Source: Treponema sp.
GTDB taxonomy: Bacteria; Spirochaetota; Spirochaetia; Treponematales; Breznakiellaceae
Direction: 5' to 3'
DNA length: 32,977 bases
Assembly: GCA_009777995.1 (NCBI GenBank)
Contig: WRKT01000027.1
Coordinates: forward strand, 1 to 32,977
Shown: positions 9,077-18,480 of the stretch, piece after piece
Layout of the letters: each line of letters opens with the position of its first letter
Position numbering within the stretch: position 1 is the stretch's first letter
Translations under genes and position numbers: made by a program
Notes under the pieces: model-generated
Told to the model about the DNA's origin: nothing
Database searches by the model: none
The model's input: only the letters and a program-made list of their open reading frames with translations

Positions 9077-10345
9077 TCATAGTCTTTCCATAAGATTATT
9101 TATATCATTAGGGATGATTTTCCTCTCTACCTTCCTCTCCATCGCCCTTTTTAAGGAATCGGGAAGGGGAACAGGGCCTATAATTGGCTCTATAGTCTCG
9201 GCAAATTTCCCCGGGTGTGCTGTACCGGCAATGATAATTGGGGATTTTTCGCTTGATTTTCCTTTGGAATAGTCTGCGGCACGCCAACCGACAGCAGTGT
9301 GGGGATCTAGAGCATAACCAAACTTGCTAAAAACGTCCAATATCGTTTTTTTTGTATCGGAGTCACTAATTGATACACCTTGAATCAGAGCCCGCATTTC
9401 TTCAAGGGAAAAATAAGCGCTTATCCGCTCGAAGTTGCTTGGAGCTCCGACATCCATTGCATTGGATAAGGTAGGCAGGGACTTCATTGCCCTATACTCC
9501 CCCGATTCAAGATAGTCGGGAATTGTTTTATTGATATTGGTTGCAGCTATAAATTGCCTTATATCGGCGCCCATTTTCTTGGCATAAAGGCCTGCATTCA
9601 GGTTCCCGAAATTTCCGGAAGGGACGCTTATTATTGCACCGGGAAGCCTTCCGCTTGCATAAGCATAATAAGTCATCTGGGGAATTAGGCGGCAGATATT
9701 TATCGAATTTGCCGAGGAAAGGGCAAAGCGTTTTTGCAGATTCTCGTTCGAAAAGGCCTTTTTAACAAGGGCTTGACAATCGTCAAAGCTCCCCTCCACT
9801 GCAAGAGCAGTGATATTACCTCCAAGACCTGCTATTTGCCTCTCTTGCAGGGGAGAAACTCTATCATTCGGGTATAAAATTGTCACAGAGATCCCTTCGA
9901 TTCCGTAAAACCCGTCTGCGACGGCCCCGCCCGTATCCCCGGACGTGGCAACGAGTATCTTTAAGGGTCTGTCTTCTCCCCTGCGCAGGTAGGAAAATGC
10001 CCTTGCCATGAACCTTGCACCAAAATCCTTGAAGGCTGCCGTAGGGCCATGAAAAAGTTCGAGAACATGCCGTTCCCCTGCTTCTGCGATTTCGGGAGAA
10101 AAATGATAGCAGGACTCAATAATATCTTGCAAAACGGTGCCTTCTATATCCGGTGTTACCCAAGGAGCCATTATTTCATAGGCAATTTCCCTAAAGCTCA
10201 TAGTATTTAAAGAAGATTTTACCGAAGGCCGAAGTTCGGGGATAAAAGCCGGAATATATAGGCCTCCGTCAGGGGCGAGTCCTCTTAAAGCGGCAGCAGC
10301 AAAGTTTACATCATCATTTTTATTTCTTGTGCTGTAATACTTCAT
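9077..10345 (-). CDS. thrC: Threonine synthase
   Basis: 422 aa. This PLP enzyme converts O-phosphohomoserine to threonine. The PLP lysine is K106 in HGPTAAFKDFGARFMARA. The phosphate-binding SGDTGGAVADGFYGIEGI segment follows at about residue 136, and SVPSGNFGNLNAGLYAKKMG further on. The N-terminus MKYYSTRN and the DGGLYIP segment are typical of the E. coli type. The ATG at 10345 overlaps the birA stop (TGATG) and has AAGGG 8 nt upstream; a TTG just before it would add one residue. It lies in an operon with birA, and thrH, whose family can make phosphohomoserine, diverges from that operon. Confidence 0.96.
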   Translation of the reverse strand: MKYYSTRNKNDDVNFAAAALRGLAPDGGLYIPAFIPELRPSVKSSLNTMSFREIAYEIMAPWVTPDIEGTVLQDIIESCYHFSPEIAEAGERHVLELFHGPTAAFKDFGARFMARAFSYLRRGEDRPLKILVATSGDTGGAVADGFYGIEGISVTILYPNDRVSPLQERQIAGLGGNITALAVEGSFDDCQALVKKAFSNENLQKRFALSSANSINICRLIPQMTYYAYASGRLPGAIISVPSGNFGNLNAGLYAKKMGADIRQFIAATNINKTIPDYLESGEYRAMKSLPTLSNAMDVGAPSNFERISAYFSLEEMRALIQGVSISDSDTKKTILDVFSKFGYALDPHTAVGWRAADYSKGKSSEKSPIIIAGTAHPGKFAETIEPIIGPVPLPDSLKRAMERKVERKIIPNDINNLMERL

Positions 10346-11130
10346 CAATATACCCTTAGTTCACCTGTAATAAAGGCCCTTTCCTCATCTTCGCCTTCAG
10401 GGATTATTAGGAGTTCACCGCTCCCCCCTATGCCCGATAATATGCCTTTAATTTCGATTGGATTCTCATTATCTGCGCTAATCCCGTTAATAAATACTAT
10501 ACTTTGATTTTTCATGTAAAGCCTTTCAAGGAGACGTTCCTTCCAATGGCTATTTAGAGCAGGACCTTCCAATTCCTTATGGAGCTCTATAAGTATCTGC
10601 CCGAGGAGTCTTGGTTTTACATCACCTATGGGGATATCAGCCTCAGGGATTAGCCGGAAAATGCCCCCTGCCTTATGCCTTAACTCTTCGGGGAACTCCT
10701 TTTGAGCAAGATTTATTCCAACCCCGATATAAACATTATTCCCATCCGCCTCTGTTAGTATGCCCACTATTTTACGTTTTTTTATGATAATATCGTTCGG
10801 CCATTTCACCATTACATGACCCTTCAAAGCAGGAAAGACCTCCTCAATGGCCTCGGACACTGCAAGGCCAGTCCTAAGAGTAAGTGCACCCGGAATGGAA
10901 GAAAAGTCCTTATAACACAGTAAAATCGTAAATAAAAGGCTCTCCCCCCTCTCGGCCTTCCATGACCTGTTCAGTCGGCCCCTGCCCGCCTCCTGGAAAT
11001 CTGCTGTAATAACTAATCCATGCCCTTCTTTTTTTTCTGCAAGCAGGCGGGCAACGTCAAAGGTGCTTGAAACTGTTTCCTCCCAATATACCCTGCCGCC
11101 AAAGGGATTCTCGATTTTTAGTTCTTCCAT
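10345..11130 (-). CDS. birA: Biotin protein ligase, short form without HTH domain
   Basis: 261 aa. It joins biotin to a lysine of carboxylase carrier domains through biotinyl-5'-AMP. The catalytic motif EAGRGRLNRSWKAERGESL (about residues 47-65) is the biotin/ATP loop. KWPNDIIIKKRKIVGILTEA (109-128) and GVGINLAQ complete the core, with a small C-terminal SH3-like domain. There is no N-terminal helix-turn-helix, so it should not act as a biotin repressor. The ATG at 11130 lacks a Shine-Dalgarno but lies 6 nt after a perfect TATAAT, which suggests a leaderless mRNA. A TTG at 11145 would add five residues, but it overlaps the -10 box. Confidence 0.92.
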   Translation of the reverse strand: MEELKIENPFGGRVYWEETVSSTFDVARLLAEKKEGHGLVITADFQEAGRGRLNRSWKAERGESLLFTILLCYKDFSSIPGALTLRTGLAVSEAIEEVFPALKGHVMVKWPNDIIIKKRKIVGILTEADGNNVYIGVGINLAQKEFPEELRHKAGGIFRLIPEADIPIGDVKPRLLGQILIELHKELEGPALNSHWKERLLERLYMKNQSIVFINGISADNENPIEIKGILSGIGGSGELLIIPEGEDEERAFITGELRVY

Positions 11131-11136
11131 TAAATT

Positions 11137-11142
11137 ATTATA
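11137..11142 (-). promoter_or_regulatory. -10 box of birA-thrC
   Basis: A perfect TATAAT on the minus strand lies six bases before the birA ATG, so the expected +1 is the A of the ATG. The -35 match is weak: TCGATT at an 18-nt spacing is the best I find. Confidence 0.5.
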
Positions 11143-11171
11143 CAATTTTTTCCATTTTTTAATCGAGGTTA

Positions 11172-11200
11172 TTGAATAAGGGGTATTTGCATAGTATAAT
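11172..11200 (+). promoter_or_regulatory. Promoter of thrH
   Basis: TTGAAT (11172-11177) and a perfect TATAAT (11195-11200) are 17 nt apart, one of the best sigma-70 matches in the window. The predicted start near 11207 leaves a leader of about 12 nt with GGGGTGG as ribosome site. Confidence 0.65.
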
Positions 11201-11218
11201 TAAACTGGGGTGGTGTTT

Positions 11219-11815
11219 GTGAAAATTATTTGCCTTGACCTCGAGGGTGTGCTTGTTCCTGAAATTTGGATAGCTTTCTCTGAGGTTACAGGGATCCCTG
11301 AATTTCGCAGAACCACAAGGGATGAAAGCGATTATCATAAGCTTATGAAATATCGCATTGACCTGTTAAATAAGCATAATTTAAAGTTAGTCGATATTCA
11401 AAATGTAATACAGAAAATTGAGCCGCTTGAAGGTGCTATGGACTTCCTTGCTTCTCTAAGAAAAACTTCTCAATTCATTATCCTCTCTGACACCTTTGAA
11501 GAGTTTGCAATGCCCCTCCTTGCAAAGTTGGCTCACCCACTACTTTTCTGTAATAGCCTAAAAATCTCCCCCGAAGGCATGGTCTCGGGCTATGAAATCC
11601 GAAAGGAAAACGGGAAAATGCATGCGGTCTTAGCCCTAAAGGGCCTTAATTTCAGAGTTTTCTCTGCAGGGGATTCTTATAACGATTTAGATATGATAAA
11701 GGAGTCCGATTCCGGCTGTCTCTTCCGCGCCCCCGGTACAATCAAGGCCGAGTACCCCCTGCTTCCCTCAGTTGAGACTTATGAAGAACTCCTTCTAAAA
11801 ATCAGGGAGTTTTAA
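11219..11815 (+). CDS. thrH: ThrH-type phosphoserine phosphatase / phosphoserine:homoserine phosphotransferase
   Basis: 198 aa from GTG at 11219. It is a HAD-superfamily enzyme. Motif I is LDLEGVLVPEIW (D7 and E9), as in Pseudomonas ThrH rather than the DxDxT of SerB. Motif II is in FIILSDTFEEFAMPL and motif III-IV in FSAGDSYNDLDMI. Close resemblance to ThrH runs through RRTTRDESDYHKLMKYR and KIEPLEGAMDFL. Characterised ThrH removes phosphate from phosphoserine and can pass it to homoserine. That would give the substrate of the neighbouring ThrC and suits the divergent arrangement. Start choice: GTG codons at 11210 and 11213 would extend the protein, but 11219 gives the usual short N-terminus and has GGGGTGG 5 nt upstream. 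Confidence 0.88.
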   Translation: MKIICLDLEGVLVPEIWIAFSEVTGIPEFRRTTRDESDYHKLMKYRIDLLNKHNLKLVDIQNVIQKIEPLEGAMDFLASLRKTSQFIILSDTFEEFAMPLLAKLAHPLLFCNSLKISPEGMVSGYEIRKENGKMHAVLALKGLNFRVFSAGDSYNDLDMIKESDSGCLFRAPGTIKAEYPLLPSVETYEELLLKIREF

Positions 11816-11821
11816 GAATCT

Positions 11822-13411
11822 TTAATTCGATACAATCTTCTTTGCATTATCAAGGAAGGATGTGATCTTCTTGCTTGCTTCGTTCACTTCGGTAACCCGT
11901 TTTGACACATTCATGGAAACATTCTGCAATATCTGCATTTCACTTGAAATCGAGCTGCTCTTTTTGTGAATTTCTCCGCTCCCGCTTCGCACCCTTTCTG
12001 TTTCCTCTTGTATTGATTTTAATGCCGAAAGAATCTGTGCCCCGCCTGATGCCTGCTCTTTTACCGCATTGTTTACCTGTGAAAAAGCACTGTCCATTGC
12101 CGTTATCTCGTTAAAGATCATGTCCATTGCCGTTACCGTATCTTGAGTAACGCCTGAAATGCTTTTTATCGATCTTTCCATAAGGGTGATTTCTTCTGAA
12201 ATGCCCTTGGATTCCTTGCTTGCAAGCTCTGCAAGTTTTCGCACCTCGCTTGCAACAACTGCAAAGCCCTTTCCTGTTTCCCCTGCATGGGCCGCTTCAA
12301 TTGCCGCATTCATTGCAAGCAGATTTGTTTTTGCAGCTATATCTTCAATTATTTTGTTTGCTTCCTGGAGCATTTTTGATCTTTCGCGCAGATGATCAAC
12401 TTCCTCTGCAAGCTTCTGTAACATTGTATTGCCGTCGCTTGATGAGCGGCTTAGGGTTTCAGTGGTCTTGCTTATTTCCCCGACAACAGAGCGTATTGAA
12501 TCGACATTTGCAACCATTTCTTCAATGGAAGATGAGGAAGTGCTTATATGAGATGCCTGTGAACTTACCGCTTCTTCGAGATTATCTATGGATCTTGAAA
12601 TATCTGCCACATGCTCTGATGCCAGATCAACAGATTTTAGCTGGGTATTTGTCTCTCTATAGGTAACTTCCATATTGTCGGTTATCAGGGCAAGGGCCTC
12701 GGAAGATTCTAATATAACTTTATTAAGCTGGCGGCCATCATTTGTTACCTTGTCTAAATGACCGCTAATTTCATCTGTAGCATGATCTATTTTTTCCTGA
12801 AGCTTGTCTTTTTCATGCATAAGCTCTGCATTCAGCTTTTCTTCCTTCTTGTCTTTAAGTATATTGATATGCTCAAAAATGATTGTTAGAACCAGGATAA
12901 AGATATAACCACCAAGGAATCTGAATTTCATTTGCCCGTCCATATAGAATACAGGCGATAAGCCCTCGTAATAAAGAAGTAAAGATGCAAGGCCAAGGCC
13001 GGCCAAGGATGCGATTAAACCCACCAGCATTTGGCAGAGGAAAATGGCTATCATGGGAAACGAAAAAAACCAAACCGCGAGCCACATATAAAGACCGCCG
13101 CCATAGAGCAGAAATATGCAGTAGAGCCCGAAAAGCGTTACCGGGATGGAGGCAAGTACCCTTAGTGATATCTTTGTACGCATTATGATTGTTGAAACAA
13201 GGGCTAAACCCGCTATGCCAAAATTGATGGTTGCCCTTACAGAATCTACACCCAAAACCAAAGTGCCCATTATGGTCAGCGGAATAATAGCGACTGACAA
13301 AATTCCGCTCATTGTCGCATATCTTGCCCTGTCACTAAGGCTTGTGATCCGGGAATAACGTTTCCCAAGGAGTATCGTTGTCAGAATACTCGGTGACTTA
13401 CTATCTTCCAT
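11822..13411 (-). CDS. Methyl-accepting chemotaxis protein with six membrane segments and no periplasmic domain
   Basis: 529 aa. Residues about 30-185 form six transmembrane helices joined by very short loops. A long coiled coil follows, and the MCP signalling domain has the highly conserved hairpin tip [20 protein letters not shown] and [19 protein letters not shown]. There is no Cache, PAS or HAMP domain, so the input may be a membrane-borne signal such as redox state, energy or lipid, or a partner protein. Many glutamine- and glutamate-rich heptads are possible methylation sites, but I do not assign them. The ATG has AAGGA about 10 nt upstream. A TATACT box at 13458-13463 (minus) is a weak promoter candidate. 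Its stop is 6 nt from the convergent thrH stop. Confidence 0.88.
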   Translation of the reverse strand: MEDSKSPSILTTILLGKRYSRITSLSDRARYATMSGILSVAIIPLTIMGTLVLGVDSVRATINFGIAGLALVSTIIMRTKISLRVLASIPVTLFGLYCIFLLYGGGLYMWLAVWFFSFPMIAIFLCQMLVGLIASLAGLGLASLLLYYEGLSPVFYMDGQMKFRFLGGYIFILVLTIIFEHINILKDKKEEKLNAELMHEKDKLQEKIDHATDEISGHLDKVTNDGRQLNKVILESSEALALITDNMEVTYRETNTQLKSVDLASEHVADISRSIDNLEEAVSSQASHISTSSSSIEEMVANVDSIRSVVGEISKTTETLSRSSSDGNTMLQKLAEEVDHLRERSKMLQEANKIIEDIAAKTNLLAMNAAIEAAHAGETGKGFAVVASEVRKLAELASKESKGISEEITLMERSIKSISGVTQDTVTAMDMIFNEITAMDSAFSQVNNAVKEQASGGAQILSALKSIQEETERVRSGSGEIHKKSSSISSEMQILQNVSMNVSKRVTEVNEASKKITSFLDNAKKIVSN

Positions 13412-13478
13412 AAGTTATTTTCCTTTTTTATCTATTCATTTTCTATGTGTAATGATAAGTATACATTAAAAGGTATTA

Positions 13479-15566
13479 TTATTCTACCTTGAAATGGTTA
13501 ACAGATTGCTCAAGATTTTGCACGCTTGCCTTGCTATTCTCTGCTGCGGCCACTACAGACTTTGACTCATGTGAAAGATAATAGACCCCCTGCTCGCATT
13601 TATTGACTATATCATCCAAAAACCGGCTTAGCTCTGTAAGCTCCTTGCAGGCGGTTACAGCTTCTTCTGCGCTATGCTTCATTGCAGATGCCCCGGATTC
13701 TACTTCCATGGTTATACCGTTTAGGATTGCAATTGATGAAAGGAGCTGCCGAGAGCCCGAGCCCTGTTCTTCCACTGTAGTTCTTAGGGCGTTGGACAGG
13801 TCGTTTATTCCCCTTATGGTCCCTGTCATTTCATCAAATGATTGCTCCACCTGTGCAGAAGTTGCTGAAATTCTCCTTATTTGCTTTTGTATTGCAAGAA
13901 GGGCTTCTTCGGAGTTTTTAGCCTGTTTTGCTGTTGTTTCTGCAAGTTTTCTTATTTCCTGCGCAACAACTGCAAAGCCCTTGCCTGCTTCTCCTGCTCT
14001 TGCAGCTTCAACCGCAGCATTCATTGACAGTAAATTTGTCTGGGAGGCTATATTCGAAATTATTGTATTCATTTCCGCGAGTGCTGCAGATTCTGTTTCC
14101 ACATGCTTTGCTGTTAATGCAGCTTCCGAAAGCCGTTTCTTTTCTTCTGCCGATGAATGTACAAGGCGGTTAACATGATCATTTATTGCAGACATGCTGC
14201 CCTCAATTGACTGAATGCTCCCTACCATTATTTCTACTGCTGTAGATGAGTTGCTTATTTGAGAACTCTGCTCAAGGATCTTTTCGTTTAATTTCTCTAT
14301 TTCGTCCATTACTTTATTTATTGAAGTATGGTTTAATGCGATGGAGATATTTTCCTTATCTACATTATTTTTAATCAGGTTTACCCCGTCTTCAACCATT
14401 GCAATGGCCTGACTAGTTTTCTCTATTGATGAATAAAGATCATCCGCCATATTCCTGATATTCCCTGATGAATCCTTAATATTCCTTATAAGAGTGCTTA
14501 TCCCCTGTGCAAAAAGATTAAAACCTTTTGAAAGGGCAGATGCCTCCTTTGATGCATAGTCCGGCGTTGCAGTTGTCAGATCTCCCTTTGAAATCACCTG
14601 GAAGCCTGATACAAGCTGCCTGAAGGGCGTTGTAAGGGAGCGGCTGAAGATCATTGCAGCTAATGCGGAGAGAACAGCTATGCCGAAGGCCATGATTGAA
14701 ACAAAGCCGAGTAAGCGCATATGCCTTTCCCTAAGACTGCTCAATGACCCTGTTGAAACCAGGATCCAATTTGTTCCCTCGACAGGGGATGAGCTTATAT
14801 AATTATTTCCTTCAAATACTACGTTTAATCTTCCGTTAAGCAGAATATCAGGATTCATATCGGGCATTTCTGTAAATATATTTCTCTCTGTTACAAAGTT
14901 TATATCCGGATGAACTATAAAAAGCCCGTCTGTATCAATAAGGTAGGTGGACCCGTCAGGAGTGATTCTTTTTGCAAGAACAACTTCTGCAAGCTGTCCC
15001 AATAGAACATCAACAGCAATTACCCCCGTGATTGCTCCGGTCTCCCCTCTGACAGTCCTTGCAATGGTTATAACCAGCTCATTGGTTTCAGAGTCGACAT
15101 AAGGGTCGACTATCATAGTTCTGTCAGGGTACTCCATTGCCGCCTCGTGCCAGGGCCTGTTTGGCGGATCCCAGGTGGAAGGGGGTGTCCAGTCCGAAGA
15201 GTCTATGTAAAGCCCTCCCGGTGCGAATCTGGAAATCGTACTTCCGTAGTACATGCTAAGGACATCCTCGGAGGTAGCGGCAATTTCCAGTAAAACCGTC
15301 TCCATTGTTTGAGGATTTGTGTTATGCAACACATTATTGAAAATTGAAGCTCCTGCCTGAACCAAATCCTTATATGCAGCAAGAATCCTGGTTAAATTTG
15401 CATTTAAGTATTCCATGGTGATCTGTGCTTGACTTTCCAAGTTCTCTTCCATCAGGTTATTCATGTTAACCGTAAAAACTATTGAAATTGTTAAGGCTAC
15501 AAGCACAACAAGACAAATACATAGGGCAAGTATTTGTGCAGACAGAGATATATGACGCTTTTTCAT
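13479..15566 (-). CDS. Methyl-accepting chemotaxis protein with dCache sensor
   Basis: 695 aa with classic topology. There is one membrane helix at about residues 10-33, a periplasmic dCache_1 domain (about 40-280), a second helix (about 287-308), a HAMP-like linker ([20 protein letters not shown]), and a coiled coil with the MCP tip [20 protein letters not shown] and [19 protein letters not shown]. The dCache ligand region has R137-P-W139-H140, Y156 and D186, close to the amino-acid-binding dCache pattern R-x-W-Y...Y...D, with His in place of one Tyr. The ATG at 15566 has AGGAAG about 9 nt upstream and a TATACT box at 15582-15587. It lies between the other MCP and a solute-binding lipoprotein on the same strand. 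Confidence 0.92.
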   Translation of the reverse strand: MKKRHISLSAQILALCICLVVLVALTISIVFTVNMNNLMEENLESQAQITMEYLNANLTRILAAYKDLVQAGASIFNNVLHNTNPQTMETVLLEIAATSEDVLSMYYGSTISRFAPGGLYIDSSDWTPPSTWDPPNRPWHEAAMEYPDRTMIVDPYVDSETNELVITIARTVRGETGAITGVIAVDVLLGQLAEVVLAKRITPDGSTYLIDTDGLFIVHPDINFVTERNIFTEMPDMNPDILLNGRLNVVFEGNNYISSSPVEGTNWILVSTGSLSSLRERHMRLLGFVSIMAFGIAVLSALAAMIFSRSLTTPFRQLVSGFQVISKGDLTTATPDYASKEASALSKGFNLFAQGISTLIRNIKDSSGNIRNMADDLYSSIEKTSQAIAMVEDGVNLIKNNVDKENISIALNHTSINKVMDEIEKLNEKILEQSSQISNSSTAVEIMVGSIQSIEGSMSAINDHVNRLVHSSAEEKKRLSEAALTAKHVETESAALAEMNTIISNIASQTNLLSMNAAVEAARAGEAGKGFAVVAQEIRKLAETTAKQAKNSEEALLAIQKQIRRISATSAQVEQSFDEMTGTIRGINDLSNALRTTVEEQGSGSRQLLSSIAILNGITMEVESGASAMKHSAEEAVTACKELTELSRFLDDIVNKCEQGVYYLSHESKSVVAAAENSKASVQNLEQSVNHFKVE

Positions 15567-15639
15567 TTTTATTCTTCCTAAAGTATAGTTTACAGCAGAA
15601 AAGGATTTATTTCTATTATGCCGGAGTATTTTATGAAAA

Positions 15640-16902
15640 TCAATCTCTGTTCAATCTATACCAATCATTAATGCGGCGATCAAGGGGGCGGATTTCTGCA
15701 GTTCCCGGATCGCGAATACGCTCGCGAAGATAAGGAAGAATCACCCTCTCCTTTAAAGGCTGCCAATTCCTGGGAAGGACATTTGCAGCGGCAAGAAAAT
15801 CCTCGGGGACTATATGGCCGATAAGGTCGGGATAGAATTGCGGGAATACCTGCTCTGTTACAATCCGCATCCCCGAAAAGCCCCCTGCAATGCCAAAGGA
15901 TGTTTCGCTTAACCTAAGGCTCCTCCTTGCTTCAAGAAGAAGCCTCTGTGTTTCCATGCTGAAAAACCAGCGGGTAAATTCCTCTGCAGCTCTTCGGGCC
16001 CTGGTCCTCCTGTGAATCCCATAGAAGACACTTCCCTCATCAAGGGGGATCCTGTCGTTTAGGCCAATCCAGCGGAAGTCAAGGTTGGCCCTTCTTTCTT
16101 CAGGGAGGGTGAAAAAGCGCGAGCTGTCCATGTAGAAATAAAGGATGCGCCCCGAGTTAACAAGTCTGTCCGGGGGATCATAAAAATACCTATAAACGAA
16201 GTCATCTTCTGCCTGGATGCCGGAATTTGCCTCTGTAATCCATTCCTGAATATATCTTATGCTCTGCTCAAGGGCATCATTATCCCAGGAAATAGGAGAA
16301 GCCTCCCTGAAATCTGCTCCGAAAAGAGTTGCCACAAGGAAGGGAAACTCATAGTTTGCAGAAGGCGAGAAACCCATTTGATTATAGACCCCGTTTGTCT
16401 GTGAATTATGTGCTCTGCCCTTCTCCCTTACTTCCGACATTTCTATCGAAAATGAATTTGCAGGGGCCTGGCTGAAATCACGGGCAAAGATCATTGCAGG
16501 AATATTAAAGTTCACAGGGAGCAGATGCTGACGTCTGTCTATTCTTCCCTGCAAGAGGAGTTCAGTATAGAACCAGGATTCATCAAGGCCGTCCCTTCTA
16601 AAAAGATTGTCGAGGGGTCTGAACATTGCCCTTGTCGATGAGCTGTTTAGCCTGCTTGCAACGACTATGTCAGGTGCATCGCCGCCCTGGCCTGCGCTTT
16701 CAGTTAACATTCGCGAGGGAGATTCAAAATAACTCACCTCAATCTTGTATCTTTCCTGGCTTGCATTAAAAAACTCCACATAAAATGCAAGTTCAGGTCG
16801 ATCTGTCCATAAAACAGCTACATTGGAGGATATAAAAGGACAAGAACTAAAGATAAGCGGGAATAAAATCAATGTTATGCTTACTTGAAAAATTTTGCGC
16901 AT
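15640..16902 (-). CDS. Orphan extracellular solute-binding lipoprotein, family 1 type
   Basis: 420 aa. [21 protein letters not shown] is a lipoprotein signal with Cys21 as the predicted lipid site. The mature protein has the layout of a family 1 sugar-type binding protein: [20 protein letters not shown], then [15 protein letters not shown] and [10 protein letters not shown] near the N-terminus, and later [18 protein letters not shown]. Similarity is by pattern only and no substrate can be named. There are no ABC permease or ATPase genes next to it. The ATG at 16902 has no Shine-Dalgarno and follows a TATGAT box by 6 nt; an in-frame start at 16980 would put 26 unlikely residues before the signal peptide. 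It diverges from the Bat operon. Confidence 0.78.
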   Translation of the reverse strand: MRKIFQVSITLILFPLIFSSCPFISSNVAVLWTDRPELAFYVEFFNASQERYKIEVSYFESPSRMLTESAGQGGDAPDIVVASRLNSSSTRAMFRPLDNLFRRDGLDESWFYTELLLQGRIDRRQHLLPVNFNIPAMIFARDFSQAPANSFSIEMSEVREKGRAHNSQTNGVYNQMGFSPSANYEFPFLVATLFGADFREASPISWDNDALEQSIRYIQEWITEANSGIQAEDDFVYRYFYDPPDRLVNSGRILYFYMDSSRFFTLPEERRANLDFRWIGLNDRIPLDEGSVFYGIHRRTRARRAAEEFTRWFFSMETQRLLLEARRSLRLSETSFGIAGGFSGMRIVTEQVFPQFYPDLIGHIVPEDFLAAANVLPRNWQPLKERVILPYLRERIRDPGTAEIRPLDRRINDWYRLNRD

Positions 16903-16908
16903 ATTGGT

Positions 16909-16937
16909 ATCATAAAAGAGAAAATTAGTTTTGATAA
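16909..16937 (-). promoter_or_regulatory. Promoter of the solute-binding lipoprotein gene
   Basis: On the minus strand TTATCA (16937-16932) and TATGAT (16914-16909) are spaced by 17 nt. The -10 box ends 6 nt before the ATG, consistent with a transcript starting at the AUG. Confidence 0.5.
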
Positions 16938-16961
16938 CCCAAGGATTAGCGGAGGTTTTTT

Positions 16962-17438
16962 TTGCTGATAAGAGATGCACAAATTGTCAGGCTTGTTGAG
17001 CGCATAGGAGAACATTATAAGACTAATATTTCCAATCGTTTTCTAAGACCTGCTCTGCTTCAGCTTGCCCTTGAAAAACAGACTTGGGATAATATTGAAA
17101 CGCTTACAATGAAGCTCGAACATTTCAGATATCAGGGTTTTCAGCTTGATGAGCTTTACCGTCAAATCCTGGCTTCTGCTCGTTTTGTTGCCCTTGCAAG
17201 GAGGGAACTGCTTCCGAATCTTCGTCACCGTATTATGGGAGACGCAGGCGCGGACAAAGTGTTAAGGGATATGGCTATAAATAATTTTAACAGCAATCTT
17301 CAAGTTTTTGCAGATCATGTGGGTGAACTATACCAGAATCTGCTTAGAATCGATAATTTTAGATCAAAGGGACGCAGGCCTGTTCATGAAACCATACCTG
17401 AAATGATAGAGGTTGGTTCAATGCTTTCAGGAGTTTGA
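16962..17438 (+). CDS. Helical protein of unknown function, first gene of the MoxR/Bat operon
   Basis: 158 aa. I do not recognise the family. The sequence is soluble, with no signal peptide or membrane segment. It is predicted mostly helical and is rich in Arg, Leu and Glu: a run such as LALEKQTWDNIETLTMKLEH, then ARFVALARRELLPNLRHR and NNFNSNLQVFADHVGELYQN. The start is TTG with a near-perfect GGAGG 6 nt upstream, so translation from it is well supported. Its stop is 6 nt before the moxR ATG, which ties it to the operon. Its position ahead of MoxR suggests an accessory or adaptor role, but this is inference. Confidence 0.7.
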   Translation: MLIRDAQIVRLVERIGEHYKTNISNRFLRPALLQLALEKQTWDNIETLTMKLEHFRYQGFQLDELYRQILASARFVALARRELLPNLRHRIMGDAGADKVLRDMAINNFNSNLQVFADHVGELYQNLLRIDNFRSKGRRPVHETIPEMIEVGSMLSGV

Positions 17439-17444
17439 TAAACA

Positions 17445-18458
17445 ATGAACTCAAAACCAAGAGCACACGAATTACTCGTTGCAGCAAGGCAGGAGATGGC
17501 CAAGCGCATAGTTGCACAGTCGGAAATGATAGACGGGCTTTTAACAGCTCTAATTGCAGGCGGACATATACTCCTTGAGGGCGTCCCCGGGCTTGCCAAA
17601 ACCCTTGCAGTAAAGACCCTCTCCGAGATCACAGGCCTCGACTTTAAACGCATCCAGTTCACCCCCGATCTCCTTCCTGCAGACCTCACGGGAACCCTAA
17701 TCTGGGAGCAGGCCACTTCATCTTTCTCGGTTAGAAAGGGGCCTGTCTTTGCAAATGTGATCCTTGCAGACGAGATTAACAGGGCACCTGCGAAGGTGCA
17801 GTCAGCCCTACTTGAAGCAATGGAAGAGAAGCAGGTGACAATCGGCGAGAAGTCTTATCCCCTGCCTGATCCCTTCTTTGTACTTGCAACCCAGAATCCG
17901 ATAGAACACGAGGGAACTTACGCCCTGCCTGAAGCACAGCTCGATCGCTTCCTTTTAAAATTACTTGTAAGGTATCCCGATCTTGAGGATGAGTTTCGCA
18001 TAATGAACTTTGCAGCCCCCTTTATAAGCCCTGAAAGCAGTGCGAAGGACGATGCTCTAAATACGGTTCTTGGGCCCGATGCCCTTAAGGTCCTTAGGGA
18101 AGCTGCAGATTCTATTTTTATTGATGAACAAATTCGCAGATATATTGTTTCGGTAGTAGCCGCATCAAGACCTGCCCATACCCAGACCGATGACAGATTA
18201 AGGGGAGGCCGTCCGAGGGAAGGTATCTATAGATATATTGCCTATGGCGCTTCTCCCAGAGCCACCCTCGCACTTTTCCGCTGTGCAAAAATTTATGCAC
18301 TTTTAGAAGGCAGGGACTTTGTCGCCCCGGAAGACGTAAAGGCTGCAGCCTATCCTGTTCTTAGGCATCGGCTTGTTCTTTCCTACGAGGCCGAAGCAGA
18401 CGGCCTTGAGAGCGATACTGCCATCTCTCGAATTCTTACTCTGGTACCAATGCCGTAA
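17445..18458 (+). CDS. moxR: MoxR-family AAA+ ATPase
   Basis: 337 aa. MoxR ATPases act as chaperones that mature or assemble neighbouring von Willebrand A-domain proteins. Walker A is GVPGLAKT (46-53), Walker B VILADE (105-110) with the NRAPAKVQSALLEAMEEKQV segment after it, sensor 1 is ATQNP (N151), and LPEAQLDRFLL lies at 161-171. The C-terminal lid has EDVKAAAYPVLRHRLVLSYE. The ATG has AGGAG upstream. It is followed by the DUF58 gene, the usual partner. Confidence 0.95.
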   Translation: MNSKPRAHELLVAARQEMAKRIVAQSEMIDGLLTALIAGGHILLEGVPGLAKTLAVKTLSEITGLDFKRIQFTPDLLPADLTGTLIWEQATSSFSVRKGPVFANVILADEINRAPAKVQSALLEAMEEKQVTIGEKSYPLPDPFFVLATQNPIEHEGTYALPEAQLDRFLLKLLVRYPDLEDEFRIMNFAAPFISPESSAKDDALNTVLGPDALKVLREAADSIFIDEQIRRYIVSVVAASRPAHTQTDDRLRGGRPREGIYRYIAYGASPRATLALFRCAKIYALLEGRDFVAPEDVKAAAYPVLRHRLVLSYEAEADGLESDTAISRILTLVPMP

Positions 18459-18480
18459 GGATCAAGCCGGATGAACCATA

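Noticed and set aside
13603..14178. Plus-strand frame of 191 codons rich in Ala and Ser
   Set aside because: It mirrors the coiled-coil signalling domain of the dCache chemoreceptor; the composition explains the lack of stops.
15640..16902. A complete ABC transporter locus
   Set aside because: Only a binding protein is present; neighbours are chemoreceptors and the Bat operon, with no permease or transport ATPase.
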